DNA of 64,000 nucleotides from Paracoccus haematequi (GTDB lineage: Bacteria; Pseudomonadota; Alphaproteobacteria; Rhodobacterales; Rhodobacteraceae): contig NZ_UZWE01000026.1 of the NCBI RefSeq assembly GCF_900631945.1, positions 124,001 through 188,000 on the forward strand. Reading direction: 5' to 3'. A program made the translations under genes and the position numbers. Under the pieces are notes generated by a model. It worked only from the letters and a program-made list of their open reading frames with translations. It was not told where the DNA came from and searched no databases. This document shows positions 48,440-60,153 of the stretch, in pieces; within the stretch, counting starts at the first letter, position 1, and the number at the start of each line of letters is the position of its first letter.

Positions 48440-49825
48440 ATGGACGAGATCTGGGGCCAGGCATGCGCCGCGCTTGAAACAAGCGTGGGGCCGAACAACT
48501 TCAATCATTGGATCAAGCCCCTGCGCCTGACCGGCGTGGATTCGGGGATCGCCCATTTCGCCAGCCCGACGCGCTTCATTTCCGACTGGGTGAACCGCCA
48601 CTTCGCCAAGGACATCCTGGGCGAGCTGAGCCGCCACGGCGCCACCGTGGAGCGCCTGCGGTTCGAGGTCGTGCCCCAGACCGCGCCCGGCCGCGCCCGT
48701 CCGGCCGCCGCCACCGCTGCCGCGAAGCCCGCGCGCCCCGTCGCAAGCGCCGCCGCGCCCGCCACGGCGCGGGTGGGCCGCACGGATCTGGGCGCGCCGC
48801 TGGATCCGCGCTATACCTTCGGCAATTTCGTTGTGGGCAAGCCCAACGAACTGGCCCATGCCGCCGCGCGCCGCGTGGCCGAGGGCGGGCCGGTCGGATT
48901 CAACCCGTTGTTTCTGTATGGCGGCGTGGGCCTGGGCAAGACCCACCTGATGCACGCCATCGCCCATGATTATCAGACGCGCCATCCGGCGGCGCAGGTG
49001 CTGTATCTGTCGGCGGAACAGTTCATGTACCGCTTCGTGCAGGCGCTGCGCGAAAGCACGATCATGGATTTCAAGGGCATGTTCCGCAACGTGAACATGC
49101 TGATGGTGGACGACGTGCAGTTCATCGCCGGCAAGGACAGCACCCAGGAGGAATTCTTCCACACCTTCAACGCCCTGGTCGATCAGGGCAAGCAGATCGT
49201 GATTTCCGCCGACCGCGCGCCCGCCGAGATCAAGGGCCTCGAGGAACGCATCAAGTCGCGCCTGTCCTGCGGACTGATCGTGGACCTGCATCCCACGACC
49301 TATGAATTGCGCCTGGGCATCCTGCAATCCAAGACCGAGGGCTTCCGCGCCCAGCAGCCCGATCTTGAGATCGGCGCGGGGGTTCTGGAATTCCTGGCGC
49401 ACCGGATCACCACCAACGTCCGCGTTCTGGAAGGCGCGCTGCAACGGCTGTTCGCCCATGCCAGCCTGCTGCGCCGCGAGATCACGCTGGAGGTGGCCCA
49501 GGAATGCCTGGCCGACATCCTGCGCACCAATGACCGCAAGATCTCGATCGACGACATCCAGCGCAAGGTCGCGGAACATTACAACATCCGTCTGGCCGAC
49601 ATGGTGGGGCCCAAGCGCGCCCGCAACGTCGCGCGTCCCCGGCAGATCGCCATGTACCTGTCCAAGCAGTTGACCAGCCGGTCCCTGCCGGAAATCGGCC
49701 GCCGCTTCGGCGGGCGCGATCACACCACGATCATGCACGGCATCCGCAAGGTCGAGGAACTGGTGGTCGAGGATCACGCCCTGGCCGAGGATGTGGCCCT
49801 GTTGAAGCGCCTGCTGGAAGCCTGA
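48440..49825 (+). CDS. dnaA: Chromosomal replication initiator DnaA
   Basis: 461 residues. Domain I (about 1-80), an Ala/Pro-rich linker (85-115), AAA+ domain III with 'GGVGLGKTHLMHAIAH' (Walker A) and 'NMLMVDDVQFIAGK' (Walker B), and DNA-binding domain IV with 'MYLSKQLTSRSLPEIGRRFGGRDHTTIMHG'. It binds DnaA boxes and opens the origin. The ATG at 48440 follows AGGAAAGATAGGGCAGACC. It begins a dnaA-dnaN-recF-gyrB block. Confidence 0.97.
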   Translation: MDEIWGQACAALETSVGPNNFNHWIKPLRLTGVDSGIAHFASPTRFISDWVNRHFAKDILGELSRHGATVERLRFEVVPQTAPGRARPAAATAAAKPARPVASAAAPATARVGRTDLGAPLDPRYTFGNFVVGKPNELAHAAARRVAEGGPVGFNPLFLYGGVGLGKTHLMHAIAHDYQTRHPAAQVLYLSAEQFMYRFVQALRESTIMDFKGMFRNVNMLMVDDVQFIAGKDSTQEEFFHTFNALVDQGKQIVISADRAPAEIKGLEERIKSRLSCGLIVDLHPTTYELRLGILQSKTEGFRAQQPDLEIGAGVLEFLAHRITTNVRVLEGALQRLFAHASLLRREITLEVAQECLADILRTNDRKISIDDIQRKVAEHYNIRLADMVGPKRARNVARPRQIAMYLSKQLTSRSLPEIGRRFGGRDHTTIMHGIRKVEELVVEDHALAEDVALLKRLLEA

Positions 49826-49834
49826 ACGAAACGC

Positions 49835-49863
49835 TTGTGACTGCCTGCGCGGGCCGTTACAAA
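49835..49863 (+). promoter_or_regulatory. Candidate dnaN promoter
   Basis: TTGTGA (49835-49840), a 17-base spacer and TACAAA (49858-49863) lie in the 85-base dnaA-dnaN gap, 47 bases upstream of the dnaN ATG. Confidence 0.4.
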
Positions 49864-49910
49864 ACAGGTCCGTTTACGGGCCGGAATGGCCGCAGGCACA
49901 GGGAAAAGCG

Positions 49911-51029
49911 ATGAAATTCTCGATCGAGCGCGCCGTTCTGGTCAAGGCCGTCTCTCAGGCCCAGTCGGTCGTGGAACGGCGCAACACCATTCCGATCCTG
50001 GCCAACGTCCTGATCGAGGCCACGCCCGAAGGGGTCAGCTTCCGCGCCACCGACTTGGATACCGAGGTCGTGGACCGCGCCCCCGCCCAGGTGGAACGTC
50101 CCGGCGCCACCACCGTCAGCGCGGTGATGCTGAACGAGATCGCGCGCAAGCTGCCCGACGGGGCCTTGGTCCAGATCAGCAGCGACGACGCGGCGGGGCG
50201 GCTGGCGGTGCAGGCTGGGCGGTCGTCCTTCAGCCTGGCCACGTTGCCGCGCGAGGATTTTCCGGTCATGGCGTCGTCGGAATACAGCGCCAATTTCAAG
50301 GCCAAGGCCGATGTGCTGCGGCGTCTGTTCGACAAGGCGAAGTTCGCCATCTCGACCGAGGAGACGCGCTATTACCTGAACGGCGTCTACATGCACGTGG
50401 CCCAGGTCGACGGCCAGCCGATGCTGCGCTGCGTGGCGACCGATGGGCACCGGCTTGCGCGGATCGACGCGCCGCTGCCGGTGGGCGCGGACGAGATGCC
50501 GGGCGTGATCGTGCCGCGCAAGACGGTCGCCGAACTGCGCAAGCTGCTGGACGACGACGATACCGACATTGCGGTGTCGGTCAGCGAAACCAAGGTGCGC
50601 TTCGCCACGCCGACGCTGACGCTGACATCCAAGGTGATCGACGGCACCTTCCCGGATTATTCCCGCGTCATCCCGATGAACAACGCCCGCAAGCTGGAGG
50701 TCGACGCGACCGACTTCGCCCGCGCGGTGGATCGGGTGGCGACCGTCAGCAGCGAACGGTCGCGCGCCGTCAAGCTGGCGCTGGATCAGGACCGGCTGAT
50801 CCTGTCGGTGAACGCCCCCGACGCCGGCGCCGCCGAAGAGGAGCTGATCGTGGCTTACGCCGACGACCCGCTGGAAATCGGCTTCAACGCCAAGTACCTG
50901 CAGGAAATCGCCAGCCAGGTGGACCGCGACAACGCGGTGTTCCTGTTCAACGGCTCGGGCGATGCCGCGCTGATCCGCGAAGGGTCCGACCAAAGCGCGG
51001 TCTATGTCGTCATGCCGATGCGGGTGTGA
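49911..51029 (+). CDS. dnaN: DNA polymerase III beta subunit (sliding clamp)
   Basis: 372 residues. Typical start 'MKFSIERAVLVKAVSQAQSVVERRNTIPILANVLIEA', 'SRAVKLALDQDRLILSVNAPD' and the C-terminal 'YVVMPMRV', where the last residues form the partner-binding pocket. It encircles DNA and tethers Pol III and repair factors. The stop overlaps the GTG start of recF. Confidence 0.97.
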   Translation: MKFSIERAVLVKAVSQAQSVVERRNTIPILANVLIEATPEGVSFRATDLDTEVVDRAPAQVERPGATTVSAVMLNEIARKLPDGALVQISSDDAAGRLAVQAGRSSFSLATLPREDFPVMASSEYSANFKAKADVLRRLFDKAKFAISTEETRYYLNGVYMHVAQVDGQPMLRCVATDGHRLARIDAPLPVGADEMPGVIVPRKTVAELRKLLDDDDTDIAVSVSETKVRFATPTLTLTSKVIDGTFPDYSRVIPMNNARKLEVDATDFARAVDRVATVSSERSRAVKLALDQDRLILSVNAPDAGAAEEELIVAYADDPLEIGFNAKYLQEIASQVDRDNAVFLFNGSGDAALIREGSDQSAVYVVMPMRV

Positions 51030-52102
51030 CGCTTACCCATCTGTCGCTGGCGCAGTTCCGGTCATGGTCCCGGCTGGATCTGGATCTGGACCATCGGCCG
51101 CTGGCGATCTTCGGCTCGAACGGGTCGGGCAAGACCAATATCCTTGAGGCCGTGTCGATGCTGGCGCCGGGTCGCGGCCTGCGGGCCGCGCCCGCCCCCG
51201 ATCAGGCACGGCAGGGGCGCGACGCGGGCTGGCGGATCCGCGCCGCGGTGGACGACCACGCGGTCGAGACCGCCGCCCCACCGGGCCAGTCCCGCAGCGT
51301 CCTGATCGACGACAAGCCGGTGGCGCAGACGGCCCTGGGGCGGCTGCTGCGGATCCTGTGGCTGGTGCCCGCGATGGACCGGCTGTGGTCCGACCCGCCC
51401 GAGGCGCGACGCCGGTTCCTGGACCGCGTGACTCTCAGCCTGTTTCCCGACCATGCCGACGTGGCGCTGACCTATGACCGGGCGATGCGGGAACGCAACC
51501 GCCTGCTGAAGGACCAGATCGGCGATCCCGGCTGGTATCGCGCGCTTGAAGCGCAGATGGGGGATGCGGGCGCGGCCCTGACCCGCAACCGCCAGGCGGC
51601 GCTGACGGCGATCATGGCCGCGCAGGACGGCGGCGACTTTCCCGCAGCGACCCTGACCCTGTTGCCGGGCGAAGGCCAGGCCGACGACCCCGATCCCGAC
51701 AGCATCGCCGCCCGCCTTGCCGCGATGCGTCCCCGCGACCTGGGCGCGGGCCGCAGCCTGACCGGCCCGCACCGCGCCGATCTGGGCGCGCATTGGGGGC
51801 CGCAGGACATGCCCGCCGCCCTGTCGTCCACCGGCGAACAGAAAGCGCTGCTGCTGTCCCTGATCCTCGCCAATGCCCGGGCGCTGTCGGACCAGCCGGT
51901 CGTGCTGCTGCTGGACGAGGTCGCGGCCCATCTGGACGCCGACCGCCGCGCGGCGCTGTACGACCGGATCTGCGCCCTGCCCGCGCAGAGCCTGCTGACC
52001 GGCACCGGGCCGGAGCTTTTCGACAGCTTCGGCCCCCGCGCCCGGCGGCTGGCGGTGACGCGCGACGACGGGGTTTCGGCGGCTGCGGAAATCGCCGCTT
52101 AA
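51026..52102 (+). CDS. recF: DNA repair protein RecF
   Basis: 358 residues, SMC-like ATPase. Walker A 'IFGSNGSGKTNILEAVSML', signature 'LSSTGEQKALLLSLILA' and Walker B 'PVVLLLDEVAAHLD' are intact. It loads RecA at gaps with RecOR. The GTG start at 51026 overlaps the dnaN stop (GTGA). Confidence 0.95.
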   Translation: MTLTHLSLAQFRSWSRLDLDLDHRPLAIFGSNGSGKTNILEAVSMLAPGRGLRAAPAPDQARQGRDAGWRIRAAVDDHAVETAAPPGQSRSVLIDDKPVAQTALGRLLRILWLVPAMDRLWSDPPEARRRFLDRVTLSLFPDHADVALTYDRAMRERNRLLKDQIGDPGWYRALEAQMGDAGAALTRNRQAALTAIMAAQDGGDFPAATLTLLPGEGQADDPDPDSIAARLAAMRPRDLGAGRSLTGPHRADLGAHWGPQDMPAALSSTGEQKALLLSLILANARALSDQPVVLLLDEVAAHLDADRRAALYDRICALPAQSLLTGTGPELFDSFGPRARRLAVTRDDGVSAAAEIAA

Positions 52103-52137
52103 CCGCGCCGAAAGGGCAGAAAAATCCCGTCTTTCCC

Positions 52138-54634
<2,497 letters not shown>

Positions 54635-54706
54635 CCGGGCGCTGTGACGGATTTGCCGCCCCCGCGCTTTTTCTTGAAGGCCGGATCAACTCGTGGTTGC
54701 CGCAGC

Positions 54707-54763
54707 GGAAGGCTGGCGCTATGGCCTTCGCCATCAGTGCCGGCCCGCCCGGCGGGTGTTTTT
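54707..54763 (+). promoter_or_regulatory. Two hairpins in the outer-membrane protein leader
   Basis: A first hairpin (GGAAGGC ... GCCTTCG, about 54707-54730) and a terminator-like second one (CCCGC-CCG-GCGGG followed by TGTTTTT, 54744-54763) lie in the 148-base gap after gyrB. The T-run ends only 19 bases before the ATG of the barrel protein, so the second hairpin either ends gyrB transcription or attenuates the downstream gene. Confidence 0.45.
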
Positions 54764-54782
54764 ATCAGTTGAGGATCTGGTC

Positions 54783-55520
54783 ATGCGTTACACCGCCGTT
54801 CTTGCGACCTGCGCAGTGGGAAGCCTGTCGGCTGCGTCCGGCGCCCTGGCAGGCGGCTTCGCCGCCCCGGTCGTGGAACCCGCAGTCGCCGCGCCGGTGG
54901 TCGAAACCGCCCGCGACGATTGGACCGGCCCTTATGTCGGCGGCTCGCTGGGCTACAGCTTCGGCGCCGATGACGAGGTCGGGCTGGATTTCTATGACGG
55001 CGACAGCCTGATCGAACGCAATCCGGGCCTTGGGTCGGTAGACGTCAAGGGGGTGACGGCGGGCGTTCACGCAGGTTACCGCTGGCAGCGCAACAACTGG
55101 GTGTTCGGCCCGGAAGTGTGGCTGGAAGGCGGCAGCGTCGATGCTGCGGACGACGTTTCCCTGGACGGCATTACCGTGGAATCCTCGGTCAATTACATCA
55201 TCGGCCTGCACCTCAAGACCGGCTATGCGGTCGATCCCCGGACCCTGGTCTATGGGACGGTCGGCGCGGTTCATGGCGATTTCGACTATGAAATGTCGGA
55301 CGCCGGTGGGACGACGACCGAAGGGTACAGTGCAGGCGGCTATTCCGTGGGCCTTGGCGTCGAACGCAAGGTCCGGCCAAACCTGGCGGTCTTTGCCGAA
55401 TGGCAATACCGCAACTTCGGCAAGACGGACCTGACCTTCGACAACACCACCGCCGAGGTGCTGACCCGCGCCACGCCCGAACATCACAACATCAAGGCCG
55501 GCGTGAACTTCAGCTTCTGA
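54783..55520 (+). CDS. Outer-membrane beta-barrel protein (Omp25/opacity type)
   Basis: 245 residues. A signal peptide (about 1-24, ending ALA-GGF) precedes a Pro/Val/Ala-rich linker and 'DWTGPYVGGSLGYSFG', the usual first strand of porin-like OMP_b-brl proteins. Eight amphipathic strands of alternating residues follow, and it ends in Phe ('HHNIKAGVNFSF'), the assembly signal. Function is structural or adhesive; no substrate can be deduced. GAGGATCTGGTC precedes the ATG. Confidence 0.85.
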   Translation: MRYTAVLATCAVGSLSAASGALAGGFAAPVVEPAVAAPVVETARDDWTGPYVGGSLGYSFGADDEVGLDFYDGDSLIERNPGLGSVDVKGVTAGVHAGYRWQRNNWVFGPEVWLEGGSVDAADDVSLDGITVESSVNYIIGLHLKTGYAVDPRTLVYGTVGAVHGDFDYEMSDAGGTTTEGYSAGGYSVGLGVERKVRPNLAVFAEWQYRNFGKTDLTFDNTTAEVLTRATPEHHNIKAGVNFSF

Positions 55521-55535
55521 CGCTGCGGCGCAAAG

Positions 55536-55566
55536 GGCCGGAGGCGCAGGGCCGCCCGGCCTTTTT
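55536..55566 (+). terminator. Terminator after the barrel protein gene
   Basis: GGCCGG (55536-55541) pairs with CCGGCC (55556-55561), followed by TTTTT. It lies between this gene and convergent pdeM. Confidence 0.6.
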
Positions 55567-56234
55567 CATGCCCGATGCCCCCTGCGCAGGGTCGTGCCGA
55601 CCGGAACCGGCAGCGCCCGCGTCCCGCCGCAGGCGATGGCCAGACCCCGCGGCACCAAGGCCGACAGCGCCGGGCTGTCGATGGCCAGCCCGCCGGTATA
55701 GGCCCCGAAGGCGGGCAGGATCAGGTGGTCCGGGCCGATCAGGAAACAGCGCCGCCGCTCTCCGGCCAGCCGGATGCAGGGATGGAAATGGCCCGACACG
55801 TCCGGTCCCGGCCCGGCCTGGTGGCGCAGCACCAGACCGTCGGTCAGTTCCGCCACCGTTTCCCCCGGCAGACGCGGGCAGACGGGGGACGGGTCGTGGT
55901 TGCCGCTGACCCAGGTCCAGCGGCGGCCCCGCGCCATGCCGTGCAGCCGGTCGCACAGCATATCGGGCAGCGCCAGAGCGGCCGCGTCGTCGTCGAAGCC
56001 ATCGCCCAGGCTGACCACGCAGGCGGGATCGGTGGCGGCGATCTCGGCCTCCAGCCGGTCAAGCGTCGCCAGCACCTCGTAAGGCGGCAGCAGCGACCCG
56101 CCCCGCCGGGCCATGCGTTCGGATTTTCCCAGATGCAGGTCGGCGACTACCAGCCAGCTGCGGTCGGGCCAGAACAGCGCGCCGGACGGCCGGGCCTGCA
56201 AGGACTGCCCCGCGAAGTCGAAGCCGTAACTCAC
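55566..56234 (-). CDS. pdeM: Ligase-associated DNA repair endonuclease PdeM
   Basis: 222 residues, calcineurin-like phosphoesterase. Metal motifs 'LVVADLHLGKS', 'VVSLGDGFDDD', 'WVSGNHDP' and 'VSGHFHP' are all present. It is the last gene of the four-gene ligase module and has a GTG start overlapping the helicase stop (GTGA). Family knowledge: PdeM acts with the Lhr-type helicase, the ATP ligase and the MBL exonuclease in DNA damage response. Confidence 0.9.
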   Translation of the reverse strand: MSYGFDFAGQSLQARPSGALFWPDRSWLVVADLHLGKSERMARRGGSLLPPYEVLATLDRLEAEIAATDPACVVSLGDGFDDDAAALALPDMLCDRLHGMARGRRWTWVSGNHDPSPVCPRLPGETVAELTDGLVLRHQAGPGPDVSGHFHPCIRLAGERRRCFLIGPDHLILPAFGAYTGGLAIDSPALSALVPRGLAIACGGTRALPVPVGTTLRRGHRA

Positions 56235-58606
56235 GCCAAGCCCGCCTCGGCCATCAGGGCGGCGGCCTCGGCTTCGGCCAGGCGTTCGCGGCCCGCGCCG
56301 CTGATCGGCACCCGGCCGTATTCCAGCAGCAGGGGCGCCGCCAGCGGGGTGACGCGGCCCGTCATGCGGTGGTCGATCTGCGGGGAACGGTCCAGCATCT
56401 CCTCGATCCGGTCGAAATCGACAAGACCCCGCCGCGCCTCGTCGGCGGTGATCCGCAACAGCAGGTGGTCGGGGTCATAGCGGCGCAGGGTATCGTAAAG
56501 GATGTCGCTGGAAAAGGTCGCCTGCTTGCCCGACCGGCGCCCGCCCGGCATGTTCCGCTGGATCAGGCCCGAGATGATGGCGACGTTGCGGAAGGTCCGC
56601 TTCATCACCGCGTTGCCCGCCAGCCAGTCGCCCAGGCCCGCGCGCAAGCCGTCGCGGTCCAGCAGCGGCGCGGGATCGGCGACGGGATCCAGCGACCAGA
56701 TCAGCAGCGCGTAATCGGTGGCGATGAAGCCCAAAGGGCCAAGACCCGCCTCCTCCATCATCCGGGTCATCAGCAGGCCCAGGGTTTGCAGCGCATTGCG
56801 CCCGGCAAAACCGTACAGCGCGAAATGCCACTTGCCCTGGAACGGAAAGCTTTCGCTGACCAGCACGCCGGGGCGCGGCAGGACGCTGATCCGATCCTGA
56901 AGAGCCAGCCAATCGGCGGTGTCGGGCGGCAGCACCCAATGGCGCGCGGGATCGCCGATCAGCGCCTGGACCCGATGCGACAACTGGGTCGAGGTCGCCA
57001 GCTTCAGCCCCGAATAGACCGCGATCCGAGGCTGGCGGGTCGGCTGCTTCGTCACCTCGATCACCATTTCGCGCATCGCGTCATAGCGGACGGTCTGCCC
57101 GCCGATCAGGAAGGTGTCGCCCGGCACCAGGGTCGCGGCGAAGCTTTCCTCGACCTCGCCCAGCGGCACGCCGCCGCGTCCGCGCAGCCGGACCTTCAGC
57201 ATCTCGGCCTCGACGATGGTGCCGACATTCATGCGCAGGTCGCGGGCGGCGCGCGGATCGCGCAGCCGCCACAGCCCGTCGCGTTGCATCAACCGCTGCC
57301 AGCGGTCATAGGCGCGCAGGGCGTAACCCCCGGTCGCCGCGAAATCCAGGGTGTCGTCGAACTGCGCGCGGGTCAGGCCGCGATAGGGACCGGCGGTTCG
57401 GACTTCGCGGAACAGCGCGTCGGCGTCGAAGGGACCGGCGCAGGCCGTCAACAGGATATGCTGGCACAGCACGTCCAGCGGGCCAGGGCCGCGCGGGTCG
57501 CCGTCAAGGTCGTGTTCGTGGACGGCCTCAAGCGCGGCGACGCATTCGATCACCTCGAAGCGGTTTGCGGGCACGATCCGGGCGCGGCTGGGCGCGTTAT
57601 AGCGGTGGTTCGCCCGCCCGATCCGCTGGACCAGCCGCTTGACGTTCTTGGGCGCGCCGACCTGGATCACCAGATCGACCGCGCCCCAGTCGATGCCCAG
57701 ATCCAGGCTGCCGGTCGCCACCACGGCGCGCAATTCACCCGCCGCCATCGCAGCCTCGACCCGCTGCCGCGCCTCTCGGGCCAGGCTGCCGTGATGCAGG
57801 CCGATGGGCAGGTTGTCGTCATTCGCCGCCCACAGGGCCTGGAAGAACAGTTCCGCCTGGGCGCGCGTGTTGATGAAGATGATCGTGGTGCGGGCCTGCC
57901 GGATCTGGTCCAGAACCTCGGGCACCGCATAATGGCCGCCGCCGCCCGACCAGGGCGCGGGACGCGCGGTCGCCAGCATGGCGATGTCGGGTTCCGGGCC
58001 GGGATCGGCCTGGATCACCGTGGCGCCGCCCATGAAATCGGCCAGGGCGCTCGGATCCTCGACCGTCGCGGACAGGCCCGTGGCGATCAGGCCCGGCGAC
58101 AGGCTGCGCAGGCGGGCCAGGCACAGCATCAACTGGTCGCCGCGCTTGTTTTCGGCCAGGGCGTGCAATTCGTCCAGCACCACCCGGCGGACGCTGCCGA
58201 AGATCTGCGGCGCCTGTTCATAGGACAGCATCAGCGCCAGCGATTCCGGCGTGGTCAGCAGGATCTGCGGCGGATCGACCCGCTGCCGCGCGCGCTGCGA
58301 GGACCGCGTGTCGCCGGTCCGATCCTCGACCCGCACAGGCAGGTTCAGTTCGGCCACCGGGCGCGCCAGGTTGCGGGCGATATCCGCCGTCAGCGCCTTC
58401 AAGGGCGAGACATAGAGCGTGTGCAGCCCCCTGTGCCCGTCCTTCAGATCGACCAGCGAGGGCAGGAAACCGGCCAGCGTCTTGCCGCCGCCGGTCGGCG
58501 CGATCAGCAGCGTGTCGCCCTTGGCCTCCAGCAGCGCGATCTGGTGCGGATGGGGTTGCCAGCCCTGCCGGGCGAACCAGTCCTGGAAATCGGGCGGCAG
58601 GCTCAC
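56231..58606 (-). CDS. lhr: Ligase-associated Lhr-type DEXH helicase
   Basis: 791 residues, the Lhr-core form. Walker A 'LLIAPTGGGKTLAGFLPSL', 'VSPLKALTADIARNL', 'LLTTPESLALML', DExH box 'VVLDELHALAENKRG' and 'ATGLSATV' define domain 1. 'IIFINTRAQAELF' and 'QRIGRANHRY' define domain 2, followed by the WH and Lhr-core domains. It unwinds DNA or RNA:DNA hybrids. The GTG start at 58606 overlaps the ligase stop; a longer upstream extension is not needed. Confidence 0.92.
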   Translation of the reverse strand: MSLPPDFQDWFARQGWQPHPHQIALLEAKGDTLLIAPTGGGKTLAGFLPSLVDLKDGHRGLHTLYVSPLKALTADIARNLARPVAELNLPVRVEDRTGDTRSSQRARQRVDPPQILLTTPESLALMLSYEQAPQIFGSVRRVVLDELHALAENKRGDQLMLCLARLRSLSPGLIATGLSATVEDPSALADFMGGATVIQADPGPEPDIAMLATARPAPWSGGGGHYAVPEVLDQIRQARTTIIFINTRAQAELFFQALWAANDDNLPIGLHHGSLAREARQRVEAAMAAGELRAVVATGSLDLGIDWGAVDLVIQVGAPKNVKRLVQRIGRANHRYNAPSRARIVPANRFEVIECVAALEAVHEHDLDGDPRGPGPLDVLCQHILLTACAGPFDADALFREVRTAGPYRGLTRAQFDDTLDFAATGGYALRAYDRWQRLMQRDGLWRLRDPRAARDLRMNVGTIVEAEMLKVRLRGRGGVPLGEVEESFAATLVPGDTFLIGGQTVRYDAMREMVIEVTKQPTRQPRIAVYSGLKLATSTQLSHRVQALIGDPARHWVLPPDTADWLALQDRISVLPRPGVLVSESFPFQGKWHFALYGFAGRNALQTLGLLMTRMMEEAGLGPLGFIATDYALLIWSLDPVADPAPLLDRDGLRAGLGDWLAGNAVMKRTFRNVAIISGLIQRNMPGGRRSGKQATFSSDILYDTLRRYDPDHLLLRITADEARRGLVDFDRIEEMLDRSPQIDHRMTGRVTPLAAPLLLEYGRVPISGAGRERLAEAEAAALMAEAGLA

Positions 58607-60153
58607 GCGATCATCGCCTTCAGGGTGGACAGGTGGTCCGCCTCGGACACCGGCTTGTCCCAGCGGATCCGGCTGATGCGGGGAAAGCGCATCGCCACGC
58701 CCGATTTGTGGCGGCCGGAGGCGTTCAGCCCCTCGAACGCGACCTCCAGCACCAGCTTCGGCGCGACCGATCGGACGGGGCCGAAGCGTTCGACGGTGTT
58801 GTTCCTGACGAAGCGGTCCAGTTCGCGCAACTCCTCGTCCGTAAAGCCGAAATAGGCCTTGCCGACCGGCACCAGCTGGTTGCCGTCCCACAGGCCAAAG
58901 GTGAAATCGCTGTAAAATCCCGACCGCTTGCCATGGCCCCGCTGCGCATACAGAAGCACCGCATCGACGACATGCGGGTCGCGCTTCCACTTGAACCACG
59001 GCCCGCGCGGGCGGCCGCCGACATAGGCGCTGTCGCGGCGCTTGATCATCACGCCCTCGATCACCGGGGCGGGCGGATCGGCGCGCAGCGCGGCCAGGTC
59101 GTCCCAGGTGGCAAAGTCCAGCAGCGGCGACAGGTCGATGCGGTCGCTGCCGAAATCCGCGCCCTCCAGCACGGCGCGGCGTTCGGCCAGCGGCAGGTCG
59201 CGCAGATCGCGGCCCTGCCAGATCATCGCATCATAGACCCGCATCCCGGCCGGATGGCTGTCCAGCATCCCGCGCCCGACCTGCTTGCGGCCCAGGCGCT
59301 TTTGCAGGTCGCCGAACACCGCAACGTCATCCCCGCGCCGGACCAGCAGTTCACCGTCCAGGGCGCCGTCGAAATTCAGCGCCTCGATCAGGTCGGGAAA
59401 GCTGTCGCTGATATCCTCTCCGGTGCGGGAATACAGGCGGCGGGTGCCCGCATCGTTGATCGCCTGCACGCGGATGCCGTCCCATTTCCATTCCGCGACG
59501 TAATCGGCGGGGTCGAAAGCCCGAAGCTGGTCCAGATCGACCGGCGTGGACAACATCACCGGGCGGAACGGGGCCTTGGCCGCATGTTCGGGCCGCGTCC
59601 CGCCCGCGATCCAGTGGAACAGCGGTTCATAGGGGGGCGTCAAGCCATGCCAGATTTCCTCGATGGCGGCCACGTCGGGGGCGCCCATCTCGGCCAGGGC
59701 CATCCGGGCCATCCGGGCGGACAGGCCGACGCGCATATTGCCGGTCGCCAGCTTCAGAAAGGCCAGCCGCTGCGACGGCCCCAGACGATCCAGCATTGCG
59801 GCGATGGCGGCGGGAAGGCCCGCCTTGCCGGTTTCCGACAGCAGGGCGACCGCCTGATGCAGGGGCACGTCCTGGTCCCGGTCGCTGTTCCACAGCAGCG
59901 CGATGGTTTCCGCCAAGTCGCCCACGAAATCATAGGACAGCGCGAAAAGCTGTCCGTCCACGCGTTCGACCATCAGCCCGCGCAGCAGGCCGGGCGTCAC
60001 GGTGCGCAGCTTCAGATCGCCGGTCAGCGCGGCCAGGGCAAAGCCGCGATCCGGGTCGGGCGTGGCTTCCAGGTAATGCCGCAACAGCCGCAGCTTGGCG
60101 TTGCGCGCGGGGGTGAAGGCCAGGCGTTCCAGCAGGGTGGCGAAAGCCCTCAT
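58603..60153 (-). CDS. Cisplatin-type ATP-dependent DNA ligase (ligase module)
   Basis: 516 residues. A DNA-binding N-domain (about 1-190, 'LGPSQRLAFLKLATGNMRVGLSARM') is followed by the nucleotidyltransferase domain. Its adenylated Lys is in 'YVAEWKWDGIRVQ' (KxDG); later motifs are 'ALDGELLV' and 'EGVMIKRRDSAYVGGRPRGPWFKWK', then an OB fold. It belongs to the bacterial LigC/LigB-like 'cisATP' ligases that travel with an MBL exonuclease. Start 60153 overlaps the exonuclease stop (ATGA). Confidence 0.92.
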   Translation of the reverse strand: MRAFATLLERLAFTPARNAKLRLLRHYLEATPDPDRGFALAALTGDLKLRTVTPGLLRGLMVERVDGQLFALSYDFVGDLAETIALLWNSDRDQDVPLHQAVALLSETGKAGLPAAIAAMLDRLGPSQRLAFLKLATGNMRVGLSARMARMALAEMGAPDVAAIEEIWHGLTPPYEPLFHWIAGGTRPEHAAKAPFRPVMLSTPVDLDQLRAFDPADYVAEWKWDGIRVQAINDAGTRRLYSRTGEDISDSFPDLIEALNFDGALDGELLVRRGDDVAVFGDLQKRLGRKQVGRGMLDSHPAGMRVYDAMIWQGRDLRDLPLAERRAVLEGADFGSDRIDLSPLLDFATWDDLAALRADPPAPVIEGVMIKRRDSAYVGGRPRGPWFKWKRDPHVVDAVLLYAQRGHGKRSGFYSDFTFGLWDGNQLVPVGKAYFGFTDEELRELDRFVRNNTVERFGPVRSVAPKLVLEVAFEGLNASGRHKSGVAMRFPRISRIRWDKPVSEADHLSTLKAMIA

